Shown piece after piece: positions 16,904-25,054 of a DNA stretch of 53,755 nt. Numbering within the stretch: position 1 is the first letter of the stretch; the number at the start of each line of letters is the position of its first letter. Location: positions 1 to 53,755 of the forward strand of contig JAADGG010000071.1 of NCBI GenBank assembly GCA_013152485.1, in the 5' to 3' direction. Origin of the DNA: Nitrospirota bacterium. GTDB taxonomy: Bacteria; Nitrospirota; Thermodesulfovibrionia; Thermodesulfovibrionales; JdFR-85. The notes below the pieces were generated by a model that was given only the letters and a program-made list of their open reading frames with translations, searched no databases and had not been told where the DNA came from. A program made the position numbers and the translations under genes.

Positions 16904-17693
16904 GTTCTCGATAATAATCGTTGCCGGATTCTTCGTGGTCTCGCTGCTTGCACCGCTTCTGCCGGTCGACGACCCATACAGTATCGACCTCGACTCCATA
17001 AAGAGGCCGCCGGGCATTGAACACCCGTTTGGAACGGACAACAAGGGGAGGGACATCCTCGCAAGGGTGGTATACGGAGCCAAGATATCGATAGGCGTTG
17101 CCGTGACCGCGGCGTTCATATCCGCGCTGATAGGTTTCACCCTCGGTCTTGTGTCAGGCTATTACGGCGGTGTCATCGACAGTATCGTCATGACCATGGT
17201 GGACTTCTTCCTGTCGTTTCCATCCCTGCTGCTCGCCATCGCCATATCCATTGTCTTGCCGCCCGGGATCTATACAGTGATGATAGCCTTGTCGGTGGTA
17301 GGCTGGACCTCGTTTGCCAGGTTGATCAGGGGACACGTGCTGACCGTCAAGGAGATGCCGTTTGTAGATGCCGCAAGGGCGACCGGGTGCAGTGACCTGA
17401 GGATACTGATCAGGCACATCGCTCCCCTCTGCATACCCTTGGCGCTTGTACTGATGGGAATAAAGCTCGGGGGATATATCCTTACCGAGGCGACCCTCAG
17501 CTTCCTCGGCCTCGGCGCTCAGCCCCCGACACCGACATGGGGGTACATGGTGAGTGCAAACAGGGCCTACATACTTTCGGCACCGTGGATGGTGCTCTAT
17601 CCGGGACTGGCCATATCCGTAACCGCCTTCTGCTTCAACATGCTGGGGGAATCCCTGAGAGAAAGATACGAGTTCAAGACCGATCTTGGTTAG
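16887..17693 (+). CDS. Peptide ABC transporter permease, DppC family
   Basis: A 268-residue partner of the preceding permease, with HPFGTDNKGRDILARVVYGAK, about six membrane segments and the EAA loop (DAARATGCSDLRILIRHIAP). It overlaps the preceding permease by 17 bp and ends the operon. No ATPase (dppD/dppF) follows; the next gene is convergent. The 65-bp spacer 17694-17758 shows no clear terminator. Confidence 0.9.
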   Translation: MSRRGKFSIIIVAGFFVVSLLAPLLPVDDPYSIDLDSIKRPPGIEHPFGTDNKGRDILARVVYGAKISIGVAVTAAFISALIGFTLGLVSGYYGGVIDSIVMTMVDFFLSFPSLLLAIAISIVLPPGIYTVMIALSVVGWTSFARLIRGHVLTVKEMPFVDAARATGCSDLRILIRHIAPLCIPLALVLMGIKLGGYILTEATLSFLGLGAQPPTPTWGYMVSANRAYILSAPWMVLYPGLAISVTAFCFNMLGESLRERYEFKTDLG

Positions 17694-17758
17694 CCCTACA
17701 CAGCCGGGAAATACGGGGCAGACCCTGAGCCCGCTGCCGGACGGGGGAGTCGTGTCGT

Positions 17759-18637
17759 TCAGTCTCCACCGGTCACGATCCTGCAGTTTTCCTCTATCTC
17801 CCGTTCGGTCAGCATGCCTATTACCAGCGAGTCTACGAACGGCAGGTCCCTTACGTACTCCACCGCCTTCCTTGCCTGCATCCGGAGCTGGCCCTCTGCT
17901 ATGACCTTCATGCCTACAACCCCTTTTGACATGGCATGGATCCTCCTGACCGTCTCCTCGACCTCCCTCCGGTCGTCTTCGGACACCAACAGTGATGCCG
18001 GGTCCGGTCTGAGCGCCGCCTGCACCCTCCTGGGCAGGCTCGCTGCAGCCCTCCTCACCCATGGCAGCGCGGCGAGCCTGTCATAGATTCCAAGGCTTCC
18101 GGCATCCATATTGAGGCCGGCAAGGTTTATCCTCACCCATACCGCATCGATTCCGGAAACCGCCGTAACGGCCTTCAGTGCTCCCAACCCGTGAGAAGAC
18201 ATTCCCACGGCTCTGATCCTGCCCTGTTCTTTGAGTTCGAGCAGGGTATAGAGTGCCCCCGCCCTTGTTTTCAGTTCATGTTCCGTCCTGACCGCATGGA
18301 GCAGGCAGACATCGATATAGTCGACGCCGAGCTCCTTCAGAGCGGAGTTGAACTCCCTGAGCGTATCTTTCGTGCCGGAGGTCGTCAGTTTTGTGGATAT
18401 CACAACATCCGAGCGCCTCACTCCTCTCAATGCCTCCCTCACGTGGGGATGAGTGCCGTACTGAACAGCCGTGTCCCAGAAATTGATGCCACGATCAAAG
18501 GCAAACAGGAGAAGCCCCGCCAGTTCCCCCGTGCTCATGAGTGCCTGGGCACAGTGTCCCGACGGATGCGCCGTCCCCGTCCCTATGCCGAGCCTCGAAA
18601 CCTCGATATCCGTGTTTCCGAGTCTTACCCTTTCCAT
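17759..18637 (-). CDS. Aldo/keto reductase family protein
   Basis: A 292-residue TIM-barrel oxidoreductase. The catalytic tetrad is recognisable as Asp55, Tyr60 (FWDTAVQYG), Lys83 (STKL) and His114 (LLHA). The NADPH-binding end is less canonical than in classical reductases, and the C-terminal VIGMLTEREIEENCRI segment resembles the YdhF/PdxI-type or ferredoxin-like AKR groups of anaerobes. The start at 18637 is preferred (GGAGGG 4 nt upstream) over one at 18664. A single-gene unit, convergent with the permease operon and divergent from psd. Substrate unknown. Confidence 0.85.
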   Translation of the reverse strand: MERVRLGNTDIEVSRLGIGTGTAHPSGHCAQALMSTGELAGLLLFAFDRGINFWDTAVQYGTHPHVREALRGVRRSDVVISTKLTTSGTKDTLREFNSALKELGVDYIDVCLLHAVRTEHELKTRAGALYTLLELKEQGRIRAVGMSSHGLGALKAVTAVSGIDAVWVRINLAGLNMDAGSLGIYDRLAALPWVRRAAASLPRRVQAALRPDPASLLVSEDDRREVEETVRRIHAMSKGVVGMKVIAEGQLRMQARKAVEYVRDLPFVDSLVIGMLTEREIEENCRIVTGGD

Positions 18638-18657
18638 ACACCCTCCAGCGGCCTTCT

Positions 18658-18729
18658 GATTCAAGACTCAATACCCATCGGCCCCTTCTTGTTTTTGAGT
18701 TTTGAATCTTGAATCTTGAATTTTGAATC
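18658..18729. repeat. Tandem 7-bp TTGAATC repeats with an inverted partner
   Basis: Five contiguous 7-bp units run from 18695 to 18729: TTGAGTT, TTGAATC, TTGAATC, TTGAATT, TTGAATC. At 18658-18671 the same unit occurs twice in inverse orientation (GATTCAA GACTCAA). The two sides can pair in a 14-bp stem with one G-T mismatch. The block fills the divergent spacer between the aldo/keto reductase and psd. It could be a bidirectional terminator, a protein-binding array or slippage-prone repeat DNA. Confidence 0.7.
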
Positions 18730-18757
18730 CATATGGCTTTTCCCCCGCCTACTGTAA

Positions 18758-18763
18758 TATAAT
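18758..18763 (+). promoter_or_regulatory. psd promoter -10 box, predicted leaderless
   Basis: TATAAT ends 6 nt before the psd ATG at 18770, and no Shine-Dalgarno is present. No -35 at normal spacing was found. The arrangement matches def, trmFO and the ferredoxin oxidoreductase gene at 25055. Confidence 0.5.
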
Positions 18764-18769
18764 CCATAT

Positions 18770-19396
18770 ATGCTGAAAATAGCACCTGAAGGTTGGCCCT
18801 TTGTTGCGGTCGCCGCCGTCCTTACACTGATCGTCTACATGATATGGAAGCCTTGGACGGCTGTGCTGCCGTTTGTACTGTTTCTCTTCATGCTCTTCTT
18901 CTTCAGGGACCCCGACAGGATCATTCCCGACGGAAAAGACATATTCGTCTCTCCAGCGGACGGCAAGGTAATACTCGTACGCGATACAACCGAAGAAGAG
19001 TATATCAGGGGAAGGGTCAAACAGATCAGCATATTCATGTCCCCCTTCAATGTCCATGTCAATAGGGCGCCCTGTGACGGCAGGGTAGAGGTGGTACGGC
19101 ATACACCCGGAGGTTTCAGCGCGGCATACACTGACGAGGCGTCCCTCAGTAACGAAAACATAGCCATGCTTCTCGATACAAAGTACGGCAAGGTACTGGT
19201 GAGACAGGTCGCGGGGCTTATCGCCAGGCGGGCCGTCTGCAGGGTCGCACCCGGAGAGAGTCTGAAAAGGGGCCAGAGATACGGTATAATAAAGTTCAGC
19301 TCGAGAGTGGACCTGTATCTGCCCGATGACGTCCGGATACAGGTGAAGGTAGGCCAGCGGGTCCGTGCGGGTGAGACCATAGTGGCCAGCAAGTAG
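18770..19396 (+). CDS. psd: Phosphatidylserine decarboxylase, compact (archaeal-like) type
   Basis: A 208-residue membrane enzyme that makes phosphatidylethanolamine. Two N-terminal membrane segments (about 8-26 and 30-46) precede the catalytic part, with SPADGKV at 61-67 and FMSPFNVHVNR at 89-99. The enzyme matures by self-cleavage to give a pyruvoyl group. The site is usually Gly-Ser in FGSRVD; here it reads KFSSRVDLYLP, with Ser177-Ser178, an unusual first residue. Without cleavage the protein would be inactive, so this deserves attention. The small size and lack of the LGST motif place it in the short Psd branch. pssA, which makes its substrate, follows. Confidence 0.9.
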   Translation: MLKIAPEGWPFVAVAAVLTLIVYMIWKPWTAVLPFVLFLFMLFFFRDPDRIIPDGKDIFVSPADGKVILVRDTTEEEYIRGRVKQISIFMSPFNVHVNRAPCDGRVEVVRHTPGGFSAAYTDEASLSNENIAMLLDTKYGKVLVRQVAGLIARRAVCRVAPGESLKRGQRYGIIKFSSRVDLYLPDDVRIQVKVGQRVRAGETIVASK

Positions 19397-19456
19397 ACAT
19401 CCCTGTTCGATACGGCAGCAGCCTTGGCGGGAGACCGTACAGCGTTTTTGCATAAA

Positions 19457-19462
19457 TATAAT
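19457..19462 (+). promoter_or_regulatory. Possible -10 box upstream of pssA
   Basis: TATAAT in an AT-rich stretch (CATAAATATAATAATAATG) within the 139-bp spacer between psd and pssA. No convincing -35. It would give pssA-leuA-leuC a promoter separate from psd. Confidence 0.35.
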
Positions 19463-19535
19463 AATAATGATGATTTCGTAACCCTGCAGAGCCCGAGAGG
19501 TGAATATCTGTGTCCAGAGGAAAGGATAAGTTCAA

Positions 19536-20279
19536 GTGAAGAAAGGCGTTTACATACTTCCCAACGGGCTTACCCTGAGCGGTATGTTCTTCGGGTTTTA
19601 TGCCGTGCTCTCCGCACTTAACGGAGACTATGTCCGGGCGGCCTGGGCCATACTGATCGCCACCGTTTTCGACGGGCTCGACGGCTGGGTGGCGAGGCTG
19701 ACGAACAGCACGACCAGATTCGGTGTCGAACTCGACTCCCTGAGCGACCTCGTCGCGTTCGGCGTCGCCCCGGCCGTCCTGGTCTATACCTGGTCACTGA
19801 ACCCTTTCGGCCGTGTTGGCGCCGCCGCAGCCTTTCTCTTCGTTGCATGCGGGGCGCTAAGGCTCGCACGGTACAACATACAGATGGGTTCAACCGAAAA
19901 ACTCTCGTTTACAGGCATGCCCATTCCTGCTGCGGCAGTCACGATAGCGACGGTGGTGATCTTCCACCACAGCATCTCCGAGGACATTCCGCAGAAGAGT
20001 ATCCTGGTTCTGCTGCTGACCGTGATGCTCGCCATCCTGATGATCAGCACCTTGAGGTTTCACGGTGCAAAGGAGATAGATTTCAAGAAAAGGAAGCCGT
20101 TCTGGGCCCTCGTCATATTCGTGCTCATAATTGTAGTCACACTGGTTCACCCGCCTGTTGCACTCTTTTCCTTTGCAATGGGCTATCTCTTTTGGGGTAT
20201 AATAGAAAACGCGTACCTTCTGTACAAGAAGCTTAAGAAGCGGAAACTGAAGGGGCCTGACAAGGCCCCGATCACCTGA
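19536..20279 (+). CDS. pssA: CDP-diacylglycerol-serine O-phosphatidyltransferase
   Basis: A 247-residue integral membrane enzyme that makes phosphatidylserine from CDP-diacylglycerol and serine. The CDP-alcohol phosphotransferase motif is complete: Asp46-x2-Asp49-Gly50-x2-Ala53-Arg54-x8-Gly63-x3-Asp67-x3-Asp71. About seven membrane segments follow and the C-terminus is Lys-rich. The start is GTG at 19536, with AAAGGA upstream. Its product is the substrate of the upstream psd. leuA follows 44 bp later in the same direction. Confidence 0.95.
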   Translation: MKKGVYILPNGLTLSGMFFGFYAVLSALNGDYVRAAWAILIATVFDGLDGWVARLTNSTTRFGVELDSLSDLVAFGVAPAVLVYTWSLNPFGRVGAAAAFLFVACGALRLARYNIQMGSTEKLSFTGMPIPAAAVTIATVVIFHHSISEDIPQKSILVLLLTVMLAILMISTLRFHGAKEIDFKKRKPFWALVIFVLIIVVTLVHPPVALFSFAMGYLFWGIIENAYLLYKKLKKRKLKGPDKAPIT

Positions 20280-20323
20280 TACCGCCACTTGCTGCCGCTG
20301 TAATTCGAACGGCAAATAGACTG

Positions 20324-21850
20324 ATGAGATACATAAGAGTTTTTGATACAACACTGAGAGACGGTGAACAGTCCCCCGGGGCGTCGATGAACGTGGAGGA
20401 GAAGATCCACGTCGCCCGGCAGCTTGCAAGGCTGAACATAGACGTGATCGAGGCAGGTTTTCCCGTAGCCTCTCCGGGCGATTTCGAGGCCGTAAGGAGG
20501 ATTGCGGAGGAGATAAAGGGCGTCACCGTTGCAGGGCTTGCCAGGGCCAAGGATCTCGATATCGAACGGGCTGCAGAGGCGATAAGACCTGCGGAGTCGG
20601 GAAGGATCCACACGTTTCTCGCCACCTCGGACATTCACCTCAGATACAAGCTCCGCATGAGCAGGGAAGAGGTACTGGATGCGGCCGTTCGTGCCGTCAA
20701 GAAGGCCCGGGAGTTTACGGACGATGTGGAATTCTCGGCCGAGGATGCCACAAGGAGTGACTGGGATTTTCTCTGCAGGGTCGCTGAAGAGGTCATAAAG
20801 GCAGGGGCGGGAACGGTCAACATACCCGACACCGTCGGGTATACGATACCACAGGAGTTCGGGGAACTGATCGAGTACCTGATGAACAGGGTGCCGAATA
20901 TCGACAAGGCGGTGATATCCGTACACTGTCACAACGACCTCGGCCTTGCAGTGGCCAACTCCCTCACCGCCGTCCTGAAGGGGGCCGGGCAGGTTGAATG
21001 CACGGTAAACGGCATAGGAGAGCGTGCGGGTAATGCGGCCATGGAAGAGGTGGTCATGGCACTCAAGACAAGGCCGAAGTTCTTCAACGCCGATACACGT
21101 ATAGTCACAGAGGAGATATACAAGACGAGTCGTCTCGTCTCGAAGATCACCGGCATGGTCGTTCAGCCGAACAAGGCCATAGTCGGTGCCAACGCCTTCG
21201 CCCATGAAGCCGGGATCCACCAGGACGGCGTTCTCAAGGAGCGCTCGACCTACGAGATCATGAAGCCCGAAACCGTCGGGATCCCGCAAAGCAAACTGGT
21301 CCTCGGGAAACACTCGGGCAGGCATGCCTTCAAGGAGAGGCTGAAAGAACTCGGCTATGAGCTTGGAGAGGATGAGCTGAACAAGGCATTTGAACGCTTC
21401 AAGCGCCTTTGTGACCAGAAGAAGTATATATTCGATGAGGATATCGAGACACTCGTTTCCGAAGAGGTCAAGAAGGTTCCAGAGGTCTACAGCCTTCTGG
21501 AATTGAGGGTATCAAGCGGCACCTCGGTGAAGCCGACGGCTACGGTGCGCCTTAAGGTCAGGGGCGAGGTCGTCGAGCGCAGCGAAGAGGGTGACGGCCC
21601 TGTTGATGCCACGTACCGTGCCATTGCAGGGATCACGGAAACGAAAAGCCATCTCGAGAAGTTCGAGATAAAGGGTATAACCGGGGGCACCGATGCACTC
21701 GGAGAGGTGATGGTGTCACTCGAGGAAGAAGGGCATACGGTCAGGGGATACGGCTCGGACACGGATATAATTGTTGCTGCGGCCAAGGCGTATGTCAATG
21801 CCCTGAACAAGCTCGAAGGCAGGAAAAGGGAACCCGAAAAGGGAATCTAG
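20324..21850 (+). CDS. leuA: 2-isopropylmalate synthase
   Basis: A 508-residue enzyme that condenses acetyl-CoA with 2-oxoisovalerate, the first committed step of leucine synthesis. The catalytic barrel starts with [13 protein letters not shown] (Arg12, metal ligand Asp13) and has [13 protein letters not shown] with metal ligands His201 and His203. The C-terminal LeuA dimerisation domain (about 370-500), which binds leucine in characterised homologues, is present, so allosteric feedback is likely. The psd-pssA-leuA order recurs in anaerobes where the ilv genes precede it. Confidence 0.96.
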   Translation: MRYIRVFDTTLRDGEQSPGASMNVEEKIHVARQLARLNIDVIEAGFPVASPGDFEAVRRIAEEIKGVTVAGLARAKDLDIERAAEAIRPAESGRIHTFLATSDIHLRYKLRMSREEVLDAAVRAVKKAREFTDDVEFSAEDATRSDWDFLCRVAEEVIKAGAGTVNIPDTVGYTIPQEFGELIEYLMNRVPNIDKAVISVHCHNDLGLAVANSLTAVLKGAGQVECTVNGIGERAGNAAMEEVVMALKTRPKFFNADTRIVTEEIYKTSRLVSKITGMVVQPNKAIVGANAFAHEAGIHQDGVLKERSTYEIMKPETVGIPQSKLVLGKHSGRHAFKERLKELGYELGEDELNKAFERFKRLCDQKKYIFDEDIETLVSEEVKKVPEVYSLLELRVSSGTSVKPTATVRLKVRGEVVERSEEGDGPVDATYRAIAGITETKSHLEKFEIKGITGGTDALGEVMVSLEEEGHTVRGYGSDTDIIVAAAKAYVNALNKLEGRKREPEKGI

Positions 21851-21889
21851 CGGTCAATATCAGCAGACTTTCGGAGACTGGAGGAACGG

Positions 21890-23149
21890 ATGACGATTAC
21901 TGAAAAGATACTCGCCGAGCATGCAGGCAAAAAAGAGGTCGCGCCCGGAGAGTTGATAAACGCAAGGGTGGATCTCATACTCGCAAATGACATAACCGCA
22001 CCCATTGCCATAAGGGAGTTCAACAAGATCGGGGCAGACAGGGTCTTTGATCCTGAAAGGGTGGCGTTCATCCCGGACCACTTCGCCCCTCAGAAGGACA
22101 TAAAGGCGGCTGAGCAGTGCAGGATGCTGAAGGTCTTCTCAAGAGAGCAGGGGCTTGAGCTCTACTTCGAGGTCGGCAGGATGGGGGTCGAACACGCCCT
22201 GCTTCCCGAGCAGGGGCATGTGGTGCCGGGTGACCTTGTTATAGGTGCAGACAGCCACACGTGCACCTACGGGGCCCTGGGGGCCTTCTCGACCGGGGTC
22301 GGTTCCACCGACGTGGCGGCCTCCATGGCGACCGGTGAGTGCTGGTTCAAGGTTCCGGAAAGCATGAAATTCATCTACTACGGCAGCCTCAGGAGATGGG
22401 TCGGCGGCAAGGACCTGATACTTCATACAATCGGAGACATAGGCGTGGACGGAGCCCTCTACAGGGCCATGGAATTCGAAGGGGAGACGATAAGGGCGCT
22501 GCCGATGTCCGGAAGGCTTACGATGTGCAATATGGCCATAGAGGCAGGAGGAAAGAGCGGCATAATCGTCCCGGATGAGATTACAGAGGCCTATGTGAGG
22601 GAGAGGGCCAAAAGGGATTATCGCTTCTACCGGTCAGACCCCGATGCCGAATACGTGGAGACGAGAGAATATGATTGCTCGGAGATCGAGCCCCTTGTTG
22701 CGTGTCCACACCTGCCCTCAAACGTAAGACCGGCCAGCGAGCTTACGGATATAGCCATAGACCAGGTCGTCATCGGCTCGTGTACAAACGGACGCATCGA
22801 GGATCTGAGGGAGGCCGCCGAGGTTATAGGAGGCAGAAAGGTCAATCCCAACGTCCGCATGATCGTCATACCCGCGACCCAGGCCATATACAAGCAAGCA
22901 CTCAAGGAGGGCCTGATCGAGGTCTTCATAGACTCGGACGCCGTGGTATCGACTCCCACGTGCGGTCCATGCCTCGGGGGCCATATGGGCATACTGGCAA
23001 AGGGTGAACGGGCCGTTGCCACCACGAACAGGAACTTCGTTGGAAGGATGGGACATCCTGAAAGCGAGGTCTTCCTCTCAAATCCTGCCGTTGCCGCTGC
23101 TTCAGCCGTGCTCGGCCGGATCGGCCTGCCGGACGAATTAGGCCTGTAG
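21890..23149 (+). CDS. leuC: 3-isopropylmalate dehydratase, large subunit
   Basis: A 419-residue aconitase-family enzyme that isomerises 2- to 3-isopropylmalate. The 4Fe-4S cluster ligands are Cys298 (IGSCTNGR) plus Cys358 and Cys361 (TPTCGPCLGG). The length and style match the shorter LeuC/HacA class found in archaea and anaerobes rather than the 466-residue E. coli class. The ATG has GGAGG 5 nt upstream, and leuA ends 39 bp before. The small subunit (leuD) and leuB do not follow; a repeat element does. Confidence 0.93.
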   Translation: MTITEKILAEHAGKKEVAPGELINARVDLILANDITAPIAIREFNKIGADRVFDPERVAFIPDHFAPQKDIKAAEQCRMLKVFSREQGLELYFEVGRMGVEHALLPEQGHVVPGDLVIGADSHTCTYGALGAFSTGVGSTDVAASMATGECWFKVPESMKFIYYGSLRRWVGGKDLILHTIGDIGVDGALYRAMEFEGETIRALPMSGRLTMCNMAIEAGGKSGIIVPDEITEAYVRERAKRDYRFYRSDPDAEYVETREYDCSEIEPLVACPHLPSNVRPASELTDIAIDQVVIGSCTNGRIEDLREAAEVIGGRKVNPNVRMIVIPATQAIYKQALKEGLIEVFIDSDAVVSTPTCGPCLGGHMGILAKGERAVATTNRNFVGRMGHPESEVFLSNPAVAAASAVLGRIGLPDELGL

Positions 23150-23221
23150 ACTTCCCGCATGCGCCTCGAAACCACCCCGTCTATCTGCTCGGCATGGTCA
23201 AGAAGAGCATCCGGACAGTGT

Positions 23222-23356
23222 AAGTCCCTACGGGACAGGGGATATTGATTTTTCATCTCCCAGTCGTCCCGGCGTCCGGCTCGCTCCGGCATCCGGCCGG
23301 GACTCCGAGGAATTTGCTGCGAAATCAAATCCGTTCAAAATTAACATCCCCTGTCC
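23222..23356. repeat. Hairpin-rich mobile-type element, copy 1, with inverted termini
   Basis: It begins with the hairpin GTCCC-TAC-GGGAC (23224-23236). The 20-bp left end at 23233-23252, GGACAGGGGATATTGATTTT, has an inverted copy at 23337-23356 with two mismatches. Between them lies a GC-rich imperfect hairpin (about 23262-23304) and the block TCCGAGG-AATTTGC. No coding capacity. A second copy with the same plan lies at 39009-39142. It looks like a small non-autonomous element (MITE or REP-like). It lies 72 bp after the leuC stop. Confidence 0.75.
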
Positions 23357-23391
23357 TTCTTGATGGTTCCAGTGTTTTTACCGGACACCAA

Positions 23392-23400
23392 TGTTAAAAT
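23392..23400 (+). promoter_or_regulatory. Candidate extended -10 promoter of the diguanylate cyclase
   Basis: TGTTAAAAT, an extended -10 with one mismatch from TATAAT, 36 bp after the repeat element. It implies a leader of about 250 nt before the coding start chosen at 23658. Confidence 0.35.
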
Positions 23401-23459
23401 ATATTAAAAACTATGCATAGACTTGATTATCTCCGGCATAACCCTTACAATAAACTATA

Positions 23460-23573
23460 GAGGAGGTGTCCTCAAATCCGGCTGTCGTCACGCGATCGCG
23501 GGGGGAATCAGGAGAACCCCCGAGACTCTGGATTCGCGGGACGGCGTATTGCCGGTAAAGACAGAGCTCATGG
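23460..23573 (+). ncRNA. Structured leader upstream of the diguanylate cyclase
   Basis: The untranslated stretch contains several self-complementary pieces: GAGGA-GGTG-TCCTC (23460-23473), the palindrome CGCGATCGCG (23491-23500) and a CGGGGG/CCCCCG stem with a 12-nt loop (23499-23522). It was compared by eye with the c-di-GMP-I and -II, cobalamin and SAM consensus cores, and none matched. It may be a regulatory leader or simply stable mRNA structure. Confidence 0.35.
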
Positions 23574-23657
23574 GTGGATCGGAACTCTGTTACGAGCCCC
23601 GTTTCAGTATTTACAAGGAACACGCGGTGGGGAGGAAAGCAGCTTTTGACGGAAGAC

Positions 23658-25013
23658 ATGCCACTGAAAAGGACGAATGCCTTTTTATGCAACTTTGTGA
23701 TGGATCCCCTCCTGGTCATAAACAGGACCGGGAAGGTGATAGCCTTCAACAAGGCTTTTGCAGAAATAGTCGGAAGTGACGAATCATCCCTGATAGACAA
23801 GGATTTCAGAGAAATCGAGGAACTTTCGGGTTTCTGGCCCTCTGTGCAACACTGCCTCAATACGTGTGAAGACATCAAGGACAGGCTGCGCATAGGAGAG
23901 GTCGAATACGAAGTCACCATACACCCCGCCACGTCAATCGACGGCAAGGAGATCCTCAGTCTTCTGTTCTACGACGTGTCACATTATCTGACGGTGGAGA
24001 AGGAACTGGTAAAGCGTAACCGTGAGTTGATGGTTATCAACACTCTTTCAGGTGCGTTCATATCTTCATATGATATCGACAGGGTTTTCAACGACCTTCT
24101 CGAAAAGGTATTGATGATAACGGATTTCAGCGTGGGCTGGATAATGCTCACCGACAACAGCGGACTCATACTCAAAAGTCACGCAGGGGTCTCCCTGAAT
24201 TTCCTGAAACAGTTGAGCGAAGGAGAGCTTGACGAGTTCGTATGGTCCATACTCGATGCCGCCGAGCCGCTGTACATACTTGAAAAGGACCAGATCAAGA
24301 GCTTTCATCACCTGAAGAAGGAAGGCATCGTGTTTCTGGGGGCCATTCCCCTCAAGGTGTCGAACTCTATTTCCGGCATGCTCTTTCTTGCCAGCAGGTC
24401 CGAGAGGGTCTTTGACTTCGATCTTGCATCGATGATGGCACTTGTGGGCAACCAGATCTCTCTGATAGTGGAGAAGATCAAGCTCTTTGAGGAGGCCAGA
24501 AGGCTTTCCATCACGGACGACCTGACGGGGCTGTACAATGTAAGGTTTTTCTACCGGTCACTCGAGTCAGAGCTTGCCAGGGCGAGGCGTTATCAGGATG
24601 TTTTCTGCCTCGTTATCTTTGACATTGACGACTTCAAGGTGATAAACGACACGTACGGGCATCAGATAGGGGACGAAATCCTCAGAGAGGTGGCTGAGAT
24701 AATTCTCAATTCAGCGAGAAAGACCGACATCGTTGCAAGGTACGGCGGAGAGGAGTTCGTTATAATTCTTCCCAGGACGTCCAAGAAAGAGGCCCTGCTT
24801 CTTGCCGACAGGATAAGGGAGCAGGTGGAGAGAACCGTCTTCAACAAGAATGACAGCGTGAAGATAAACATAACCATAAGCGGTGGAATCTCCGGCTTCC
24901 CCGAAGACGGCAAGACCGCGAAAGACCTGTTATACACCGCCGATATGGCGCTCTACCGTGCAAAGGGGTCAGGCAAGAAGCAGGTCGTCTGCCACTCAAC
25001 CGAGACCTCGTAA
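23658..25013 (+). CDS. Diguanylate cyclase, PAS-GAF-GGDEF
   Basis: A 451-residue soluble sensor that should make cyclic di-GMP. A PAS domain covers about 8-110, a GAF domain about 125-275, and the GGDEF domain about 282-445. The active-site motif is GGEEF at 363-367, and an intact inhibitory I-site RxxD (354-357) sits five residues before it, so product feedback is expected. No EAL domain. The start is uncertain: ATG 23658 fits the PAS boundary, while a GTG at 23574 would add 28 residues. A single-gene unit after the repeat element, ending 41 bp before the ferredoxin oxidoreductase genes. Confidence 0.9.
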   Translation: MPLKRTNAFLCNFVMDPLLVINRTGKVIAFNKAFAEIVGSDESSLIDKDFREIEELSGFWPSVQHCLNTCEDIKDRLRIGEVEYEVTIHPATSIDGKEILSLLFYDVSHYLTVEKELVKRNRELMVINTLSGAFISSYDIDRVFNDLLEKVLMITDFSVGWIMLTDNSGLILKSHAGVSLNFLKQLSEGELDEFVWSILDAAEPLYILEKDQIKSFHHLKKEGIVFLGAIPLKVSNSISGMLFLASRSERVFDFDLASMMALVGNQISLIVEKIKLFEEARRLSITDDLTGLYNVRFFYRSLESELARARRYQDVFCLVIFDIDDFKVINDTYGHQIGDEILREVAEIILNSARKTDIVARYGGEEFVIILPRTSKKEALLLADRIREQVERTVFNKNDSVKINITISGGISGFPEDGKTAKDLLYTADMALYRAKGSGKKQVVCHSTETS

Positions 25014-25040
25014 TTTTTTGTCTAAGCACCGCCTTCCATC

Positions 25041-25049
25041 TGTTATAAT
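25041..25049 (+). promoter_or_regulatory. Extended -10 promoter, predicted leaderless
   Basis: TGTTATAAT ends 5 nt before the ATG at 25055, the same geometry as at def. There is no Shine-Dalgarno. The promoter separates the oxidoreductase operon from the diguanylate cyclase. Confidence 0.6.
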
Positions 25050-25054
25050 ATTAC

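Noticed and set aside
23460-23573. A known c-di-GMP riboswitch before the diguanylate cyclase
   Set aside because: The conserved aptamer cores (GEMM-I and GEMM-II) are not found; kept only as an unassigned structured leader.
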